Shown here: one piece after another, positions 35,466-45,300 of the stretch
Position numbering within the stretch: position 1 is the stretch's first letter
Layout: every line of letters begins with the position of its first letter
Source of the DNA: Fimenecus sp045593555
Lineage (GTDB): Bacteria; Bacillota; Clostridia; Oscillospirales; Acutalibacteraceae
NCBI GenBank assembly: GCA_045593555.1
Contig: JAZNWU010000037.1
Coordinates: 1-64,000, forward strand
DNA length: 64,000 bases
Reading direction: 5' to 3'
Program-made: the position numbers and the translations under genes
Notes under the pieces: model-generated
Databases searched by the model: none
What the model was told of the DNA's origin: nothing
The model's input: only the letters and a program-made list of their open reading frames with translations

Positions 35466-35492
35466 CTTACAATAATAAGAGGTTATTGTAAG
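35466..35492 (-). repeat. Inversion site B-right
   Basis: Plus strand reads CTTACAATAA, TAAGAGG, TTATTGTAAG, the reverse complement of B-left except for one base. It lies 20 bp before the ATP-grasp/radical SAM start. Confidence 0.87.
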
Positions 35493-35517
35493 TTTTTAGT
35501 TTTAGTTTCTCAAAACT

Positions 35518-35556
35518 TTTTCAAATGGAAACATAAAATTTGTTGTTTCTATTTGA
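35518..35556. promoter_or_regulatory. Leader hairpin right of cassette B
   Basis: TTTCAAATGGAAACA and TGTTTCTATTTGAAA form a 15-bp stem with one mismatch between the putative promoter (35593-35618) and the B-right site. Confidence 0.5.
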
Positions 35557-35592
35557 AAAAATCTTGAAATAGTATTTTGGATATATTCCCTT

Positions 35593-35620
35593 ATTATATA
35601 TAAATCGTAAAAAATCAACA
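35593..35620 (-). promoter_or_regulatory. Candidate leftward promoter into cassette B
   Basis: On the minus strand a perfect TATAAT (35598-35593) is preceded by TGTTGA-like -35 sequence at 16-17 bp. It lies outside the cassette, about 100 bp from the site, so it would drive whichever gene is at the right end. Confidence 0.45.
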
Positions 35621-35648
35621 TTTTGTGACAAATAAAAATATTTTTTGA

Positions 35649-35674
35649 AGCACCGATATAAATTTATCGGTGCT
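35649..35674. terminator. Hairpin between 43-aa peptide and the cassette B promoter
   Basis: AGCACCGATA pairs perfectly with TATCGGTGCT. The T-run is weak in both directions, so termination is uncertain. Confidence 0.5.
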
Positions 35675-35706
35675 TTGTATTAGTTTTGTTTAATTTTAGA
35701 TATAGA

Positions 35707-35838
35707 TTATCCAAACCAGCCTTCGTCACCATTGGGGTCGTCATTACCAAATTCAAGATTACCCGGTGATGATGCTGTGATTACGTCTTCAACCTCATAG
35801 ATTGTTACATCAAAATCAGGAGTTTCGTATTTTTTCAT
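35707..35838 (-). CDS. 43-aa acidic peptide, possible RiPP-type precursor
   Basis: The frame starts MKKYETPDFDVTIYEVEDV, continues ITASSPGNLEF and ends in an Asp/Gly/Asn-rich tail with GDEGWFG. The ATG follows AGAAAGGA at 7 nt, a strong SD. A leader-like N-terminal half with YEVEDVITAS and a short acidic C-terminal half resemble small precursor peptides found in Clostridia. It lies between the agr-regulated beta-helix gene and the ATP-grasp/radical SAM gene on the same strand. Processing is an inference. Confidence 0.55.
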   Translation of the reverse strand: MKKYETPDFDVTIYEVEDVITASSPGNLEFGNDDPNGDEGWFG

Positions 35839-35857
35839 AATTAGTCCTTTCTATTTT

Positions 35858-35930
35858 AAAAGTCGTCATTCTAAACGAAGTGAAAAAATGTTGAGTTATA
35901 TGAAGTGATGTGTTTAAAATGACGACTTTT
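35858..35930. promoter_or_regulatory. 19-bp imperfect inverted repeat between beta-helix gene and 43-aa peptide
   Basis: 35858-35876 begins AAAAGTCGTCATT and is mirrored at 35912-35930 with one mismatch. It may terminate or attenuate transcription from the beta-helix gene into the peptide. Confidence 0.6.
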
Positions 35931-35990
35931 ATTCGTGAATAAAAAAGTTTAGTTAACTTAATTTAGTTAACTTAATGTGTAATAGAGGAG

Positions 35991-38666
35991 TTATGCCTCC
36001 CATCCATACTGTTCTGCTGCGATTGGATAGTATGTGTTATACATTTCTCCAAATTCTGCTGTTACTTCAACAGGGAAGAAATACCAAACATCATCAACAC
36101 AGATATATGCATAAGCTGTAAGACCGTTATCAAGTTCATCCTCTGGTATTCCTGTTACAAGGCAAGTAAACATATAATATCCGTCAGCATCCTGAATGTA
36201 ACTTATAGGCTTATCAACAAAACCATCTGCAGTTCCACCTTGTGCAACAGTTTTTGCAATATCAATGTTAAATTCTGTTTCTGCAGTTGAATATACAAAA
36301 CCTACTTTTGAGATTTTTTCAGTTGCATTTTCATTTGAACCTGCGATATATTTCTGGAAGTCTGCATCAGAAATCTTTGCTCTTGTTCTTACATCAAATG
36401 TACCAGCATATGAACCATCATCATTTTTGTTAAAACGAATTTGAGATGACATAGCAGTTACAATAGTCTTTTCATAAACTACAACATTGTCGTTGATTTC
36501 AATCTGGTCATCAGTGATTTCAACAGCACCGTCAGCAGTATAGAATGCATAGTCTTCACCAAGTGCTTCATTTATTGTTGCACCCCAGATTGAGAAACCG
36601 TCTTCGTATGTACCACCATAGATTTTTGTTGTACCCTCATTAGCAACAAAAATATCGTCATATCCATATTCGCTGGAGATTGTACCACCATTAACGGTAA
36701 CATCGCCACCATTGTTGTATATACCATCCATAGTGCTTTCAATGTTACCATTATTAAAGTTGAGCGTGCCACCATTTACTGCGACACCACCGCCACCAAT
36801 AGTACCATTTTCTTTTGAATCTTCAATATTAAGTGATGCACCTTCATCAACAACAACTGTGTAGTCGTAGTTATCATTGATTGCAACATCTTTACCATTA
36901 AGGTCAAGAGTTGTTGTACCGTTGAAAGTAAGTGTTGAACTTAAAAGAATATCAGTAAGTAATTTAAGTGTGCTGTCAATATCTTTATTTGCTTTATCCA
37001 CGCCCTCATCAACACTTGGGAAATATTCTGTTGTTCCGTCAGGTTGAACAACTGCTACAGGATATTTATTTTTTACAACAAGGTCTTGTGTTATTACATG
37101 GTTGCTTGGAATTGAATCACCATCAATATTTACTTCATTTCCATCCATATCACAAAATACATAGCCTTCAGCAAGGAATTTTGAGAATTTTTGAGTACCG
37201 TTTCCTCTTTCCATTCCACCTTTTATTGTGCCATCTGATAAACAAATTGTTGCATTTTGAGAATTGGAAGATACGGGATAATATATGCCTCTTGAATTAC
37301 CAGCGATAGTACCACCGTCCATATTGAATTTTACAAACTCTGTAATATAGATTCCGTATTCTCCACCGGTTGAGATGCTATCGTTGAAATTCAATGTGCT
37401 TTTTGTATTACAAAGTATTCCGTGAGAATCACTACTGATTTTACAATTGTTAACAGTTGCAGTTTTCCCAACAAACAAACCTGTACTTGATTTGCTTGTG
37501 ATAGTTATATTTTCTATAACTGCATCAGCAGTAATCTTAACTGCCACATCATTTACAAGCGAAATTTCGTCTGATTCATAAGTGTTGATAATTTGTCCTC
37601 CACCTATGCTGTCAGTAATTTTTACTGGCCATTGGTTATTTATAATGAGAGTTGAACAAGCACTACTTGATATTGTTTTACCATTTAAATCGAGTTCAAA
37701 TGGTCCGTAGCCACGAATCTGGAATATACCAGTTCCTTCAACATCTTTTAAAAGTGTAAGTTTTGTTTGATAGTTTCTGCTTACATACGATAAAGCTGAT
37801 GAAATATCAACAAAGTATTCTGTTTCACCCTTTATGTTTTCAATCTTTGCAACATTCGGTCTTTCACTATTGCTTTCTTTAACTGTTACTGTTGTGGCAA
37901 TAGTTAAGTCATTTATATCAGCGAAAACCTCATTCCCTACCTCATCAAAAAAGCCATAACCATCAGGAATAATATCAGGAATATATACAGGACCAAAAAC
38001 TTCATCCCATCTATCATAATTGTTGATATATATACCATTTACAAATGTACCACCAACAAGTTGACCGTAGCCATTAAGATATTCTCCATACCTATCTTCA
38101 AGAAGTTCACATTTACAAGTAAAACTTACTGCAGCACTTCTGATTATTTCAAGACCACGCACATCTCCGATAAATGTACCATCTTTTACTATAATATTAT
38201 CACAGGAAACTACAGCATAATCTTTTCCTATAAATGTGCCACCCTCAACAACAAGTTCACCACAATGAAGTATAGCATTTGAGTTTTTCTCAGAATCTGC
38301 ACAAGTAATAACACCTGTACCAACACTATCTTTTATGGTAAGCTTTCCACCACGATGAATACGAATAATTTCATATGCTGTTGTTGAAGATAATGTCTTT
38401 CCGTTCAAATCAAGTGTAAAATCACAGTCAATGATGTGAAACTCCTTGTCACTAACTTCAGCATCAGTCAAAAGAGTTAATGTTGAACCAACATTAGCAC
38501 AGGCATAATCTATTGCTTCAACGAGTGTCGCAAACTCTGTGACTTCTCCTAAAATAGTTGTGACAGATGCAACTGAATCTGTTGCAAATACCGTCATTGG
38601 CATTACTGAAAAAATTAGTAGCACCGATAGGATAATGCTGAGAAATTTTCTTGTTTTCTTTTTCAT
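35991..38666 (-). CDS. Secreted beta-helix repeat surface protein
   Basis: This 891-aa protein has a signal peptide (KKKTRKFLSIILSVLLIFSV, cleavage near VFA). Three similar blocks follow, each with a phrase like TEYF/TEFA, a short helix, LTLLTD or LTLLKD, and DLNGKTLSS or DLNGKDV, then Gly/Asn-rich beta-helix rungs (about 40-240, 275-500, 530-700). The C-terminal 170 residues form a separate domain. No LPXTG or S-layer anchor is seen, so it may be released or bound non-covalently. The upstream promoter has the agr-type direct repeats. Confidence 0.75.
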   Translation of the reverse strand: MKKKTRKFLSIILSVLLIFSVMPMTVFATDSVASVTTILGEVTEFATLVEAIDYACANVGSTLTLLTDAEVSDKEFHIIDCDFTLDLNGKTLSSTTAYEIIRIHRGGKLTIKDSVGTGVITCADSEKNSNAILHCGELVVEGGTFIGKDYAVVSCDNIIVKDGTFIGDVRGLEIIRSAAVSFTCKCELLEDRYGEYLNGYGQLVGGTFVNGIYINNYDRWDEVFGPVYIPDIIPDGYGFFDEVGNEVFADINDLTIATTVTVKESNSERPNVAKIENIKGETEYFVDISSALSYVSRNYQTKLTLLKDVEGTGIFQIRGYGPFELDLNGKTISSSACSTLIINNQWPVKITDSIGGGQIINTYESDEISLVNDVAVKITADAVIENITITSKSSTGLFVGKTATVNNCKISSDSHGILCNTKSTLNFNDSISTGGEYGIYITEFVKFNMDGGTIAGNSRGIYYPVSSNSQNATICLSDGTIKGGMERGNGTQKFSKFLAEGYVFCDMDGNEVNIDGDSIPSNHVITQDLVVKNKYPVAVVQPDGTTEYFPSVDEGVDKANKDIDSTLKLLTDILLSSTLTFNGTTTLDLNGKDVAINDNYDYTVVVDEGASLNIEDSKENGTIGGGGVAVNGGTLNFNNGNIESTMDGIYNNGGDVTVNGGTISSEYGYDDIFVANEGTTKIYGGTYEDGFSIWGATINEALGEDYAFYTADGAVEITDDQIEINDNVVVYEKTIVTAMSSQIRFNKNDDGSYAGTFDVRTRAKISDADFQKYIAGSNENATEKISKVGFVYSTAETEFNIDIAKTVAQGGTADGFVDKPISYIQDADGYYMFTCLVTGIPEDELDNGLTAYAYICVDDVWYFFPVEVTAEFGEMYNTYYPIAAEQYGWEA

Positions 38667-38707
38667 AATAATTCCTCCAAGTATAAAAATATAATTTTTG
38701 CAACTTA

Positions 38708-38775
38708 ATTTTATTTAATAATTAATTGAAACACAATATGTGATGTCAAAATGCAGATTATTTATGTCAAATTGC
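38708..38775 (-). promoter_or_regulatory. LytTR/AgrA-type direct repeats and -10 of the beta-helix gene
   Basis: On the minus strand GCAATTTGACAT (38775-38764) and GCATTTTGACAT (38754-38743) start 21 bp apart. TAAAAT (38713-38708) begins 41 nt after the start of the second repeat. Confidence 0.75.
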
Positions 38776-38824
38776 AAGATTTTGATAAATAGAGAGGCTA
38801 TTCGAATAGTACAATACAAAAATA

Positions 38825-38848
38825 GCCGATGGGAAACTTCCCATCGGC
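38825..38848 (-). terminator. Terminator after the Rhs/immunity operon
   Basis: GCCGATGGG pairs with CCCATCGGC around a 6-nt loop, followed on the minus strand by TATTTTTG. The gap 38849-38988 shows nothing else. Confidence 0.75.
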
Positions 38849-38988
38849 ATTAAAAATATTAAACTTAATATGAAAAGTAGAAGAATAAACATCGATATAA
38901 TTCATTTCTATTTACATTTTGAAATATGTTATAATTTTTGTTATTGTCTTGAATATTGTGTTTGCGTCTGTGGTATTGTTCAAATAAG

Positions 38989-39297
38989 CTAATTCTTATA
39001 TTTTGGACTTTTCCTGCTTATTTTCATTATTATATTTGCTATTATTGTTAAACTAACATAATCAATTAATAGAAATAAAAAGAAATAAGACAGATTGTTA
39101 ATAATATTTGTTTCACTAATTGTAAAATAGTTTTTAAAGTATGAAACAATATGAAGACAAACAACTAAGATAAGTAATTTGAAAAAAATCCATATTTTAT
39201 GTCGAGTCATATCATATGCTCTTGTTTTATAAAATATTCTAATCAGTTTATTTGTATTAAAATCCAGAATATAAATATTTTTGAGGATTTTTTTCAT
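38989..39297 (-). CDS. Small membrane protein, putative immunity to the Rhs toxin
   Basis: This 102-aa protein has two hydrophobic segments (about 36-52 and 68-92) and basic ends. It starts 13 nt after the Rhs stop, with the SD GGAG overlapping that stop. A small gene directly after the variable Rhs tip is the classical place of the immunity gene; a membrane location suggests a toxin acting at the membrane or from outside. No family recognised. Confidence 0.6.
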   Translation of the reverse strand: MKKILKNIYILDFNTNKLIRIFYKTRAYDMTRHKIWIFFKLLILVVCLHIVSYFKNYFTISETNIINNLSYFFLFLLIDYVSLTIIANIIMKISRKSPKYKN

Positions 39298-39310
39298 TTG
39301 ATATCAACTC

Positions 39311-42300
39311 CTAAGCTAGGTCTAAAGAAAAGGTTGTAATGGTGTTTTGAAGTTCCCACTTACCTGTTTGTTTGTTCTTTTTGTATGTGTATGCTGTTAT
39401 CACAGCATCATATGTATACCTATACTTTATTTTTGCGGTTAATGTTACAACTTTGTATTCGCCTGGTTTTTTAAAACACTTATCAATTAGTTTTTTTACA
39501 AGAGAATCTATTCCCCAACCAGTAATTAAACCTAAAACCCATTTTATATCTTTTGTTATGTATGCTCCTGCTATATCAGCAATAAGTATGGTAAGCGACT
39601 TTCTGATATTATATGAGTTTGTTGTAATCGTATAATAATTTGTATCCCATGAATAAGGTATACCCATTTGTTCATAAAATTTGGTTCTTTCCCCATTATA
39701 AAAGTTTACTACTCCACTTTTTATTTTTACACCAGAACCAAATTGAACATAATATTTTGTAGGACCTGTGCGTGCTCTCCTGTGAATGAGAAAACTGCCA
39801 AATAGAGGTTCAAAGTCTTTAGCAAATTCTCGAATACATGCTTTTTCTAATCCAAAATAATCTACATAATTTATAGGATTATTTTCACAATATGCAAATA
39901 AATTTGCACCCAATATTGTTCCTTGTGTTGCAATTGCAATTTGAGTATCATCAGTATTTATAAATCTACCGATTTCTGGTGAGTAGTAACGACTCTGAAG
40001 GTAATATAAACCTGTATCATAATCGTAGCAGTAACCACGATATGCAAAAGGTAAAAACTTCTTCATAAGTTCAATTGTGTTACTATCGCCAGCGCCTACC
40101 TTTTGTTCAAATTCACCCCAAGCATTATAAACATAACTTAAAACTGTTTCACCCGACTCGTTTATTACAGAAATAATATCGCCTTGAATATTCTTTAGAT
40201 ATAAATATGTTTTATCATTGTTGAGAATGAATCCCTGTGGTGTGTCAAATGAATCGTAAATAAATTTAACAGCATAAGATGTCGATGTATTATTTTGATA
40301 TGTTGTATAAACCTGATTGACAAGTTTACCGTTTGCCCAAGTATAATTATACTCTTCGGTTAGAACATCATTAACATAAATACTCTTTCTGTGTCTTAAA
40401 CCATCTTCATCGTAACTATATTCAATTCTTGTTGTTTCATCAGTATTTTCATCCGTTATTTCATAAGAATCAAGTTGTCTTCCACTCCAACTTAATGTTG
40501 CACCCATTAATGAAAGTGGATTACCAATATTATCATAATCAATTGTGACACCATTATACTGAATGAGTTTATCTGCCCAGGTATCATCATAAGTATAATT
40601 TATAGTGGATAAAGCAGTACCAAGCGTGCCTGTTCTATATGCATAAGTCGATTTAGATAAAATATTACCTGCATTATCATAAGTGAATGTATATGACCGT
40701 CTTGGACTAGACACATTATCGTTATATCTTACAAGCTGATTCAACTCGTCATAAACATAACTATAACGCAGATTTTCGCCACCCTCAGCATCATATTCAT
40801 ATTCAGCAGTGATGTTACCATTACTATCATAATCGTATGAGAAACCATAATATTCAGCAAGATTTTCCTCTAATATATTTGTTCCATTATACACTTTATT
40901 GACATAAGTTTCAACACGATTTGATGTTTTATTATTATCATATTCAGAATAAGTGTACTCTGTCTTGATGGCAGCGAATGTGTTATCTGAATTTGTATCG
41001 TTTGCACTTTCTGTTTGAACGATGCTTTCTGTATATCTGTCAAACCAATCTTGTTTGTCAATAGTGCCTATTGTTTTGCCGTTTGTTGCAGTAACATCAC
41101 TTTTTTCTGTTGTTGTGCCTGTTGTAATATCATAAATGTTGTCATAGGACTTTGATGTATATGTTACACCACCAATGATTTCTATAAAATCACCATCATC
41201 ATTTGTATATGATGAATAGATATAGTTATTGTCGAAATCAAGAATATCAGTTCTGTCATCCGTATATCGAATTATTCTACTATCAGTCGCAGAAATTTCT
41301 GTAAGACCACCGAATGAATCATAAGTATAAATGAACTTTGTTTCACCATTTATGATTATTTCAGTAATATTGCCAATTCCGTCATACTGATATTCTGTTG
41401 TGGTTGTTACGGAGTTATCGTAAATCTCACTATCATCATTATGATACGTTGAGGAAACTATTCTGTCACGATATTCGTTTTCACCATACACATAAGTGAT
41501 AATGGGCTGTGCACCTACAGATACCTGAGTTAACTGTCCCCAAAGGTCATATGAAAGGTTGTATGAAAATCCATTATGAGTTATGGCTATCAATTTATCG
41601 TTTTCATACGTATAATTTGCTGAACTGTTACTTGATGAAACTTGTGTTAAGTTTCCTGAAGCATCGTAGGTGTATGTTGTGTTGTTATTTTTTGCATCTG
41701 TAATAGCATTGAGAATACCATTGAGTAAACTGTAATCGTATGTGAAAGTGTTTCCATCTTCATCTGTCTCTGAAACGAGATAGTTACCATTTTCGGAATA
41801 CTGTGATAATGTCTGAATAGTTTTTATTCCATCGAAGGTGGTAATTGATGTGATGTTTCCAAAATCATCTTTGCCAACAATAGTGCCTCTACATTTACAT
41901 TGTGCTCGGTCGCAAGATGATTCACTTTCACAAGTGCATGTGCAATCTGATTCTTCACAATTGTCACATTTACAAGTTCCAGTTTCTTCAGTAGTAGTTT
42001 CTTCTTCATCGCTAAACACAATTGCATCTTCATCTTTTGTAAGTTCAATATTTGAAACTAATGCAGAGTTAGCATTTTTTGAATAACGAATAACAACTAA
42101 TATTTCATTGCAATCACCCTTAAGAGCGAAATCTTTTGCTGCAAACTGCCAATCATCTATGTTTTCACAGAAAGGAACAGTAATTGTTTCGGTTAATGTT
42201 TCTGTTGTTCCGTCCTCGTTCTCTACATCATATTGATATGCAACATCAATATGAGCAAGACGGTCGTTTGTAAAGTTAAATATATTTGTATTTGTGGTTT

Positions 42301-45300
42301 CGTTTATGCTGTTGAGAATCCATGTATTATTTGTTGATGAGTTAACAAATAATCCTTTTAACCAACCACCAATTGTGAATACATCATCTTTTTTACCGTC
42401 AATTTTTACGATTTGATAGACTGTGTTTTCACCATTAGTGTCTCCATCAAATAAAACTGCCTTTTCATTTGAACCATTTATTTCTGTATCGACAATTGAA
42501 TAAGTTGGTTCATCTTCCCAACCTTCAAAACCTTCTCTGAATCCACCATTTTCAATGTAATTATATTCGTTCGCAGAGCTTGCTTGTTCGAGTTGAACAT
42601 TATCAACATAAAAAGTACCCTGAGAGTTTTTAAAGCCAAATTCAACAACAATTTTCTTTGTGTTACTTGGTGCATCGAGTGTTACTGAATATCTCTGCCA
42701 TTCTCCACCAGTAGATTCAACAGGGATTGATTCAGTTTCTGTTTTTGAATTTGAGCTGTTATATGATGAAATGTTCAAATAAAGTTTGCCACTATTTGTT
42801 TCATCTGATTTAACATATGCTGAGAATGTGTATTCACCACCTGATAAAACTTCAACTGTTTGTTTTTGATAAACGGTTGTGTTATTTGTTTTTGAAGCAG
42901 TATATACATAGTCACCAAAATATGCATTATCAGATGTTGTTCTTTCAAATGCAGAACTTGAGTTTTCCCAATGCTTTGCACGTGATGTTAAAGTGTCACT
43001 GTCTTCAAAACTTGCATTGAGTAATAAGTTTTCAGCATTTGTGCGATAATCATTAGATGAAATGAAATATGTATTATTTGAGCCAACATCATTGTTCAAT
43101 GTATAGTTGCCAAGTCTATCAGTTGTATAAAGAAGAGTTCCATTGTTATTAAATTGATAGATTTCATAGTTACCATTTCCATCTGTAAGTTTAATCTGTG
43201 TAGGACTCAAACGGTCATATGTGATGAAGTTACCATTAACATAATTAGTACCATCTAATGCTTGTTCAGTAACTTTTGTAACTTTTCCGTTTTCATCATA
43301 ATCATATACAATGCGATAACCATCAATGTTTGCAATTGATGTAATATTTCCATTTGTGTCATATGTATATGTTGCAGATTTGCCATCAGGGAACATAACA
43401 GATGTAAGATTTTTATTTTCATCATAAGTATAGTTGACTTCAAGAGGGGAGGTAGTAGAACCTGCAGTTATAGATGTTCCATCTGCGGCATAACATTTCA
43501 CCTTAGATAACAAATTAGTTGTATCGTCATAAACGTAGTCGTACTTTCTGCCAACACCATCTGTAATATAGTCAATTCTATACATAGAATCATACATGAT
43601 GTTTATTTTCTGTGATGGATAATCAGGATTAGTAACAGATGCTAATAATCCCATATTGTTAAATCGTTCTTCGTAACCATCAGGACGAGTTATGACAATA
43701 TGCTCTGCTTCGGTGTCGGTTGCAGCAACATATTCGATTTCATAACCATATTCACCATAAATATCTGAATAAGTTTCTTCAAATGTCACTACATCATTTT
43801 CTATGGTATAAGTATAATCAATCGCTGAACCATTTTCTGTATAATAGGTGAGTTGATTGTCTGACATTTGTACAAAAGCACGCAAATAATTTGGAGTCCA
43901 ACCATTGCCATACGCCATCAATGTGTTGTAATTCAATGACTTGATTTTATCGTAAGTTGCAGAATTATAAATCATACCTACAGATACAGGCATAATGTTG
44001 CCATCAATTGAAAGGTCATCACGAAGAATGGAAACTTGTTGAGTAAAATCATTTACATAACCAGTACCGGCTCTACCTACTGATTGGCTATGATAATTAT
44101 GATTTTCGTTATAACCACCCACTTCAACATAGTCTAAAACGATTGCTGTTGTATAAGTTTTTGTTGTTGTGCCTGATGATGAAGTTGTCGTTTGTACACC
44201 ATTCAAGTAAAATAAGCCGGAATATTCTTCGTTGCCAGCTATGACAGCAAAACCATTGTTTTCTGCACCATTATACCATTCATTTAATGGTTTAGTTATA
44301 TTGAAGTGAATATAGCTGAAATCTGCACTATCATCATTCTCTAATGTGTATGGTGAAGTATAGTAGTCAATAATTTCATCTTCAAGTGATGGTTTTGTTG
44401 CATATGTTACGGTTGTTAAATCAATAGGAGTTGCAATTTTTTTAGCAAGGGCTTTACCATCTGCAGAAGCACCAATAAAAAGGTATTGAACTTCAGTAAA
44501 AACAATATTATCACCTAATGATTTGAGTACATCAATGTTAAATTTAGTATATATTTCTGAATTTAACTGCTGTATATTACCATCATTATCGGTTGTTGTT
44601 TGATTAGCTAAAATAGCAAGCCAATCATTATATCCATTACCATTCTGCATATCACTATCAGAACTATCATATGCAACCCAAGTATCTTCAACCCAAGAAA
44701 CTTCCTTATTTTCAACCACGATTGCAGGGTCAATAGTGATTGGATATACACGGTCAGAACTACTTGTCCAATCACTTGATGGTGAATATTCAAGAGAAAT
44801 AGTTCCGTCAGCATTTTCAATTAAAACAACATCAATGTCATAAGAAAATGTAAAGTTTGCATCTGTCATTACTGGACGAGGAATTCTAAATTTGATTTCA
44901 TTAAGCTCGTCTTTAAAAATCACACTACCGTCATCAAGTTTTTCAGCATCTAATCCGTTTGTTTCAAACGTAAAGGTATATGTGTCTTTCACACTTTCCT
45001 TGTTTGAAACAATGATATTTTCTTTAATAGAGTTTGGAGTAACGATATATTGTAAATCTGTATCTTCAGCAACATCGTTATATGTAACAGATGACTGGGT
45101 TTGTGCAATTGCCTCGTCTGCCACAGGGATATTAGTATCACTAACGACAATGTCATTTTCAACAACAGCAGAACTTTCTTCAATATTATCAACACTAAAT
45201 GAAAGTTCATATCCGTCTTTTTCAACGGTTAAGTTTTCATTACTATCAATACTTTCCGGAAATTCTACATTAAACAAGTTGTCTAAGTTTGTATAAAGAT

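Larger units (their letters stand above)
31764..35492. mobile_element. Invertible cassette B (pentapeptide-repeat protein / ATP-grasp-radical SAM)
   Basis: It is bounded by inverted 27-bp sites (26 of 27 identical). Two genes face each other with stops 2 bp apart (33196 and 33199) and starts 20-30 bp inside the sites, the same design as cassette A. Confidence 0.78.

Noticed and set aside
25692..35492. Recombination between an A site and a B site, giving larger inversions or deletions
   Set aside because: The 7-bp cores differ at most positions in both orientations, so exchange would leave mismatches; rare events cannot be excluded.
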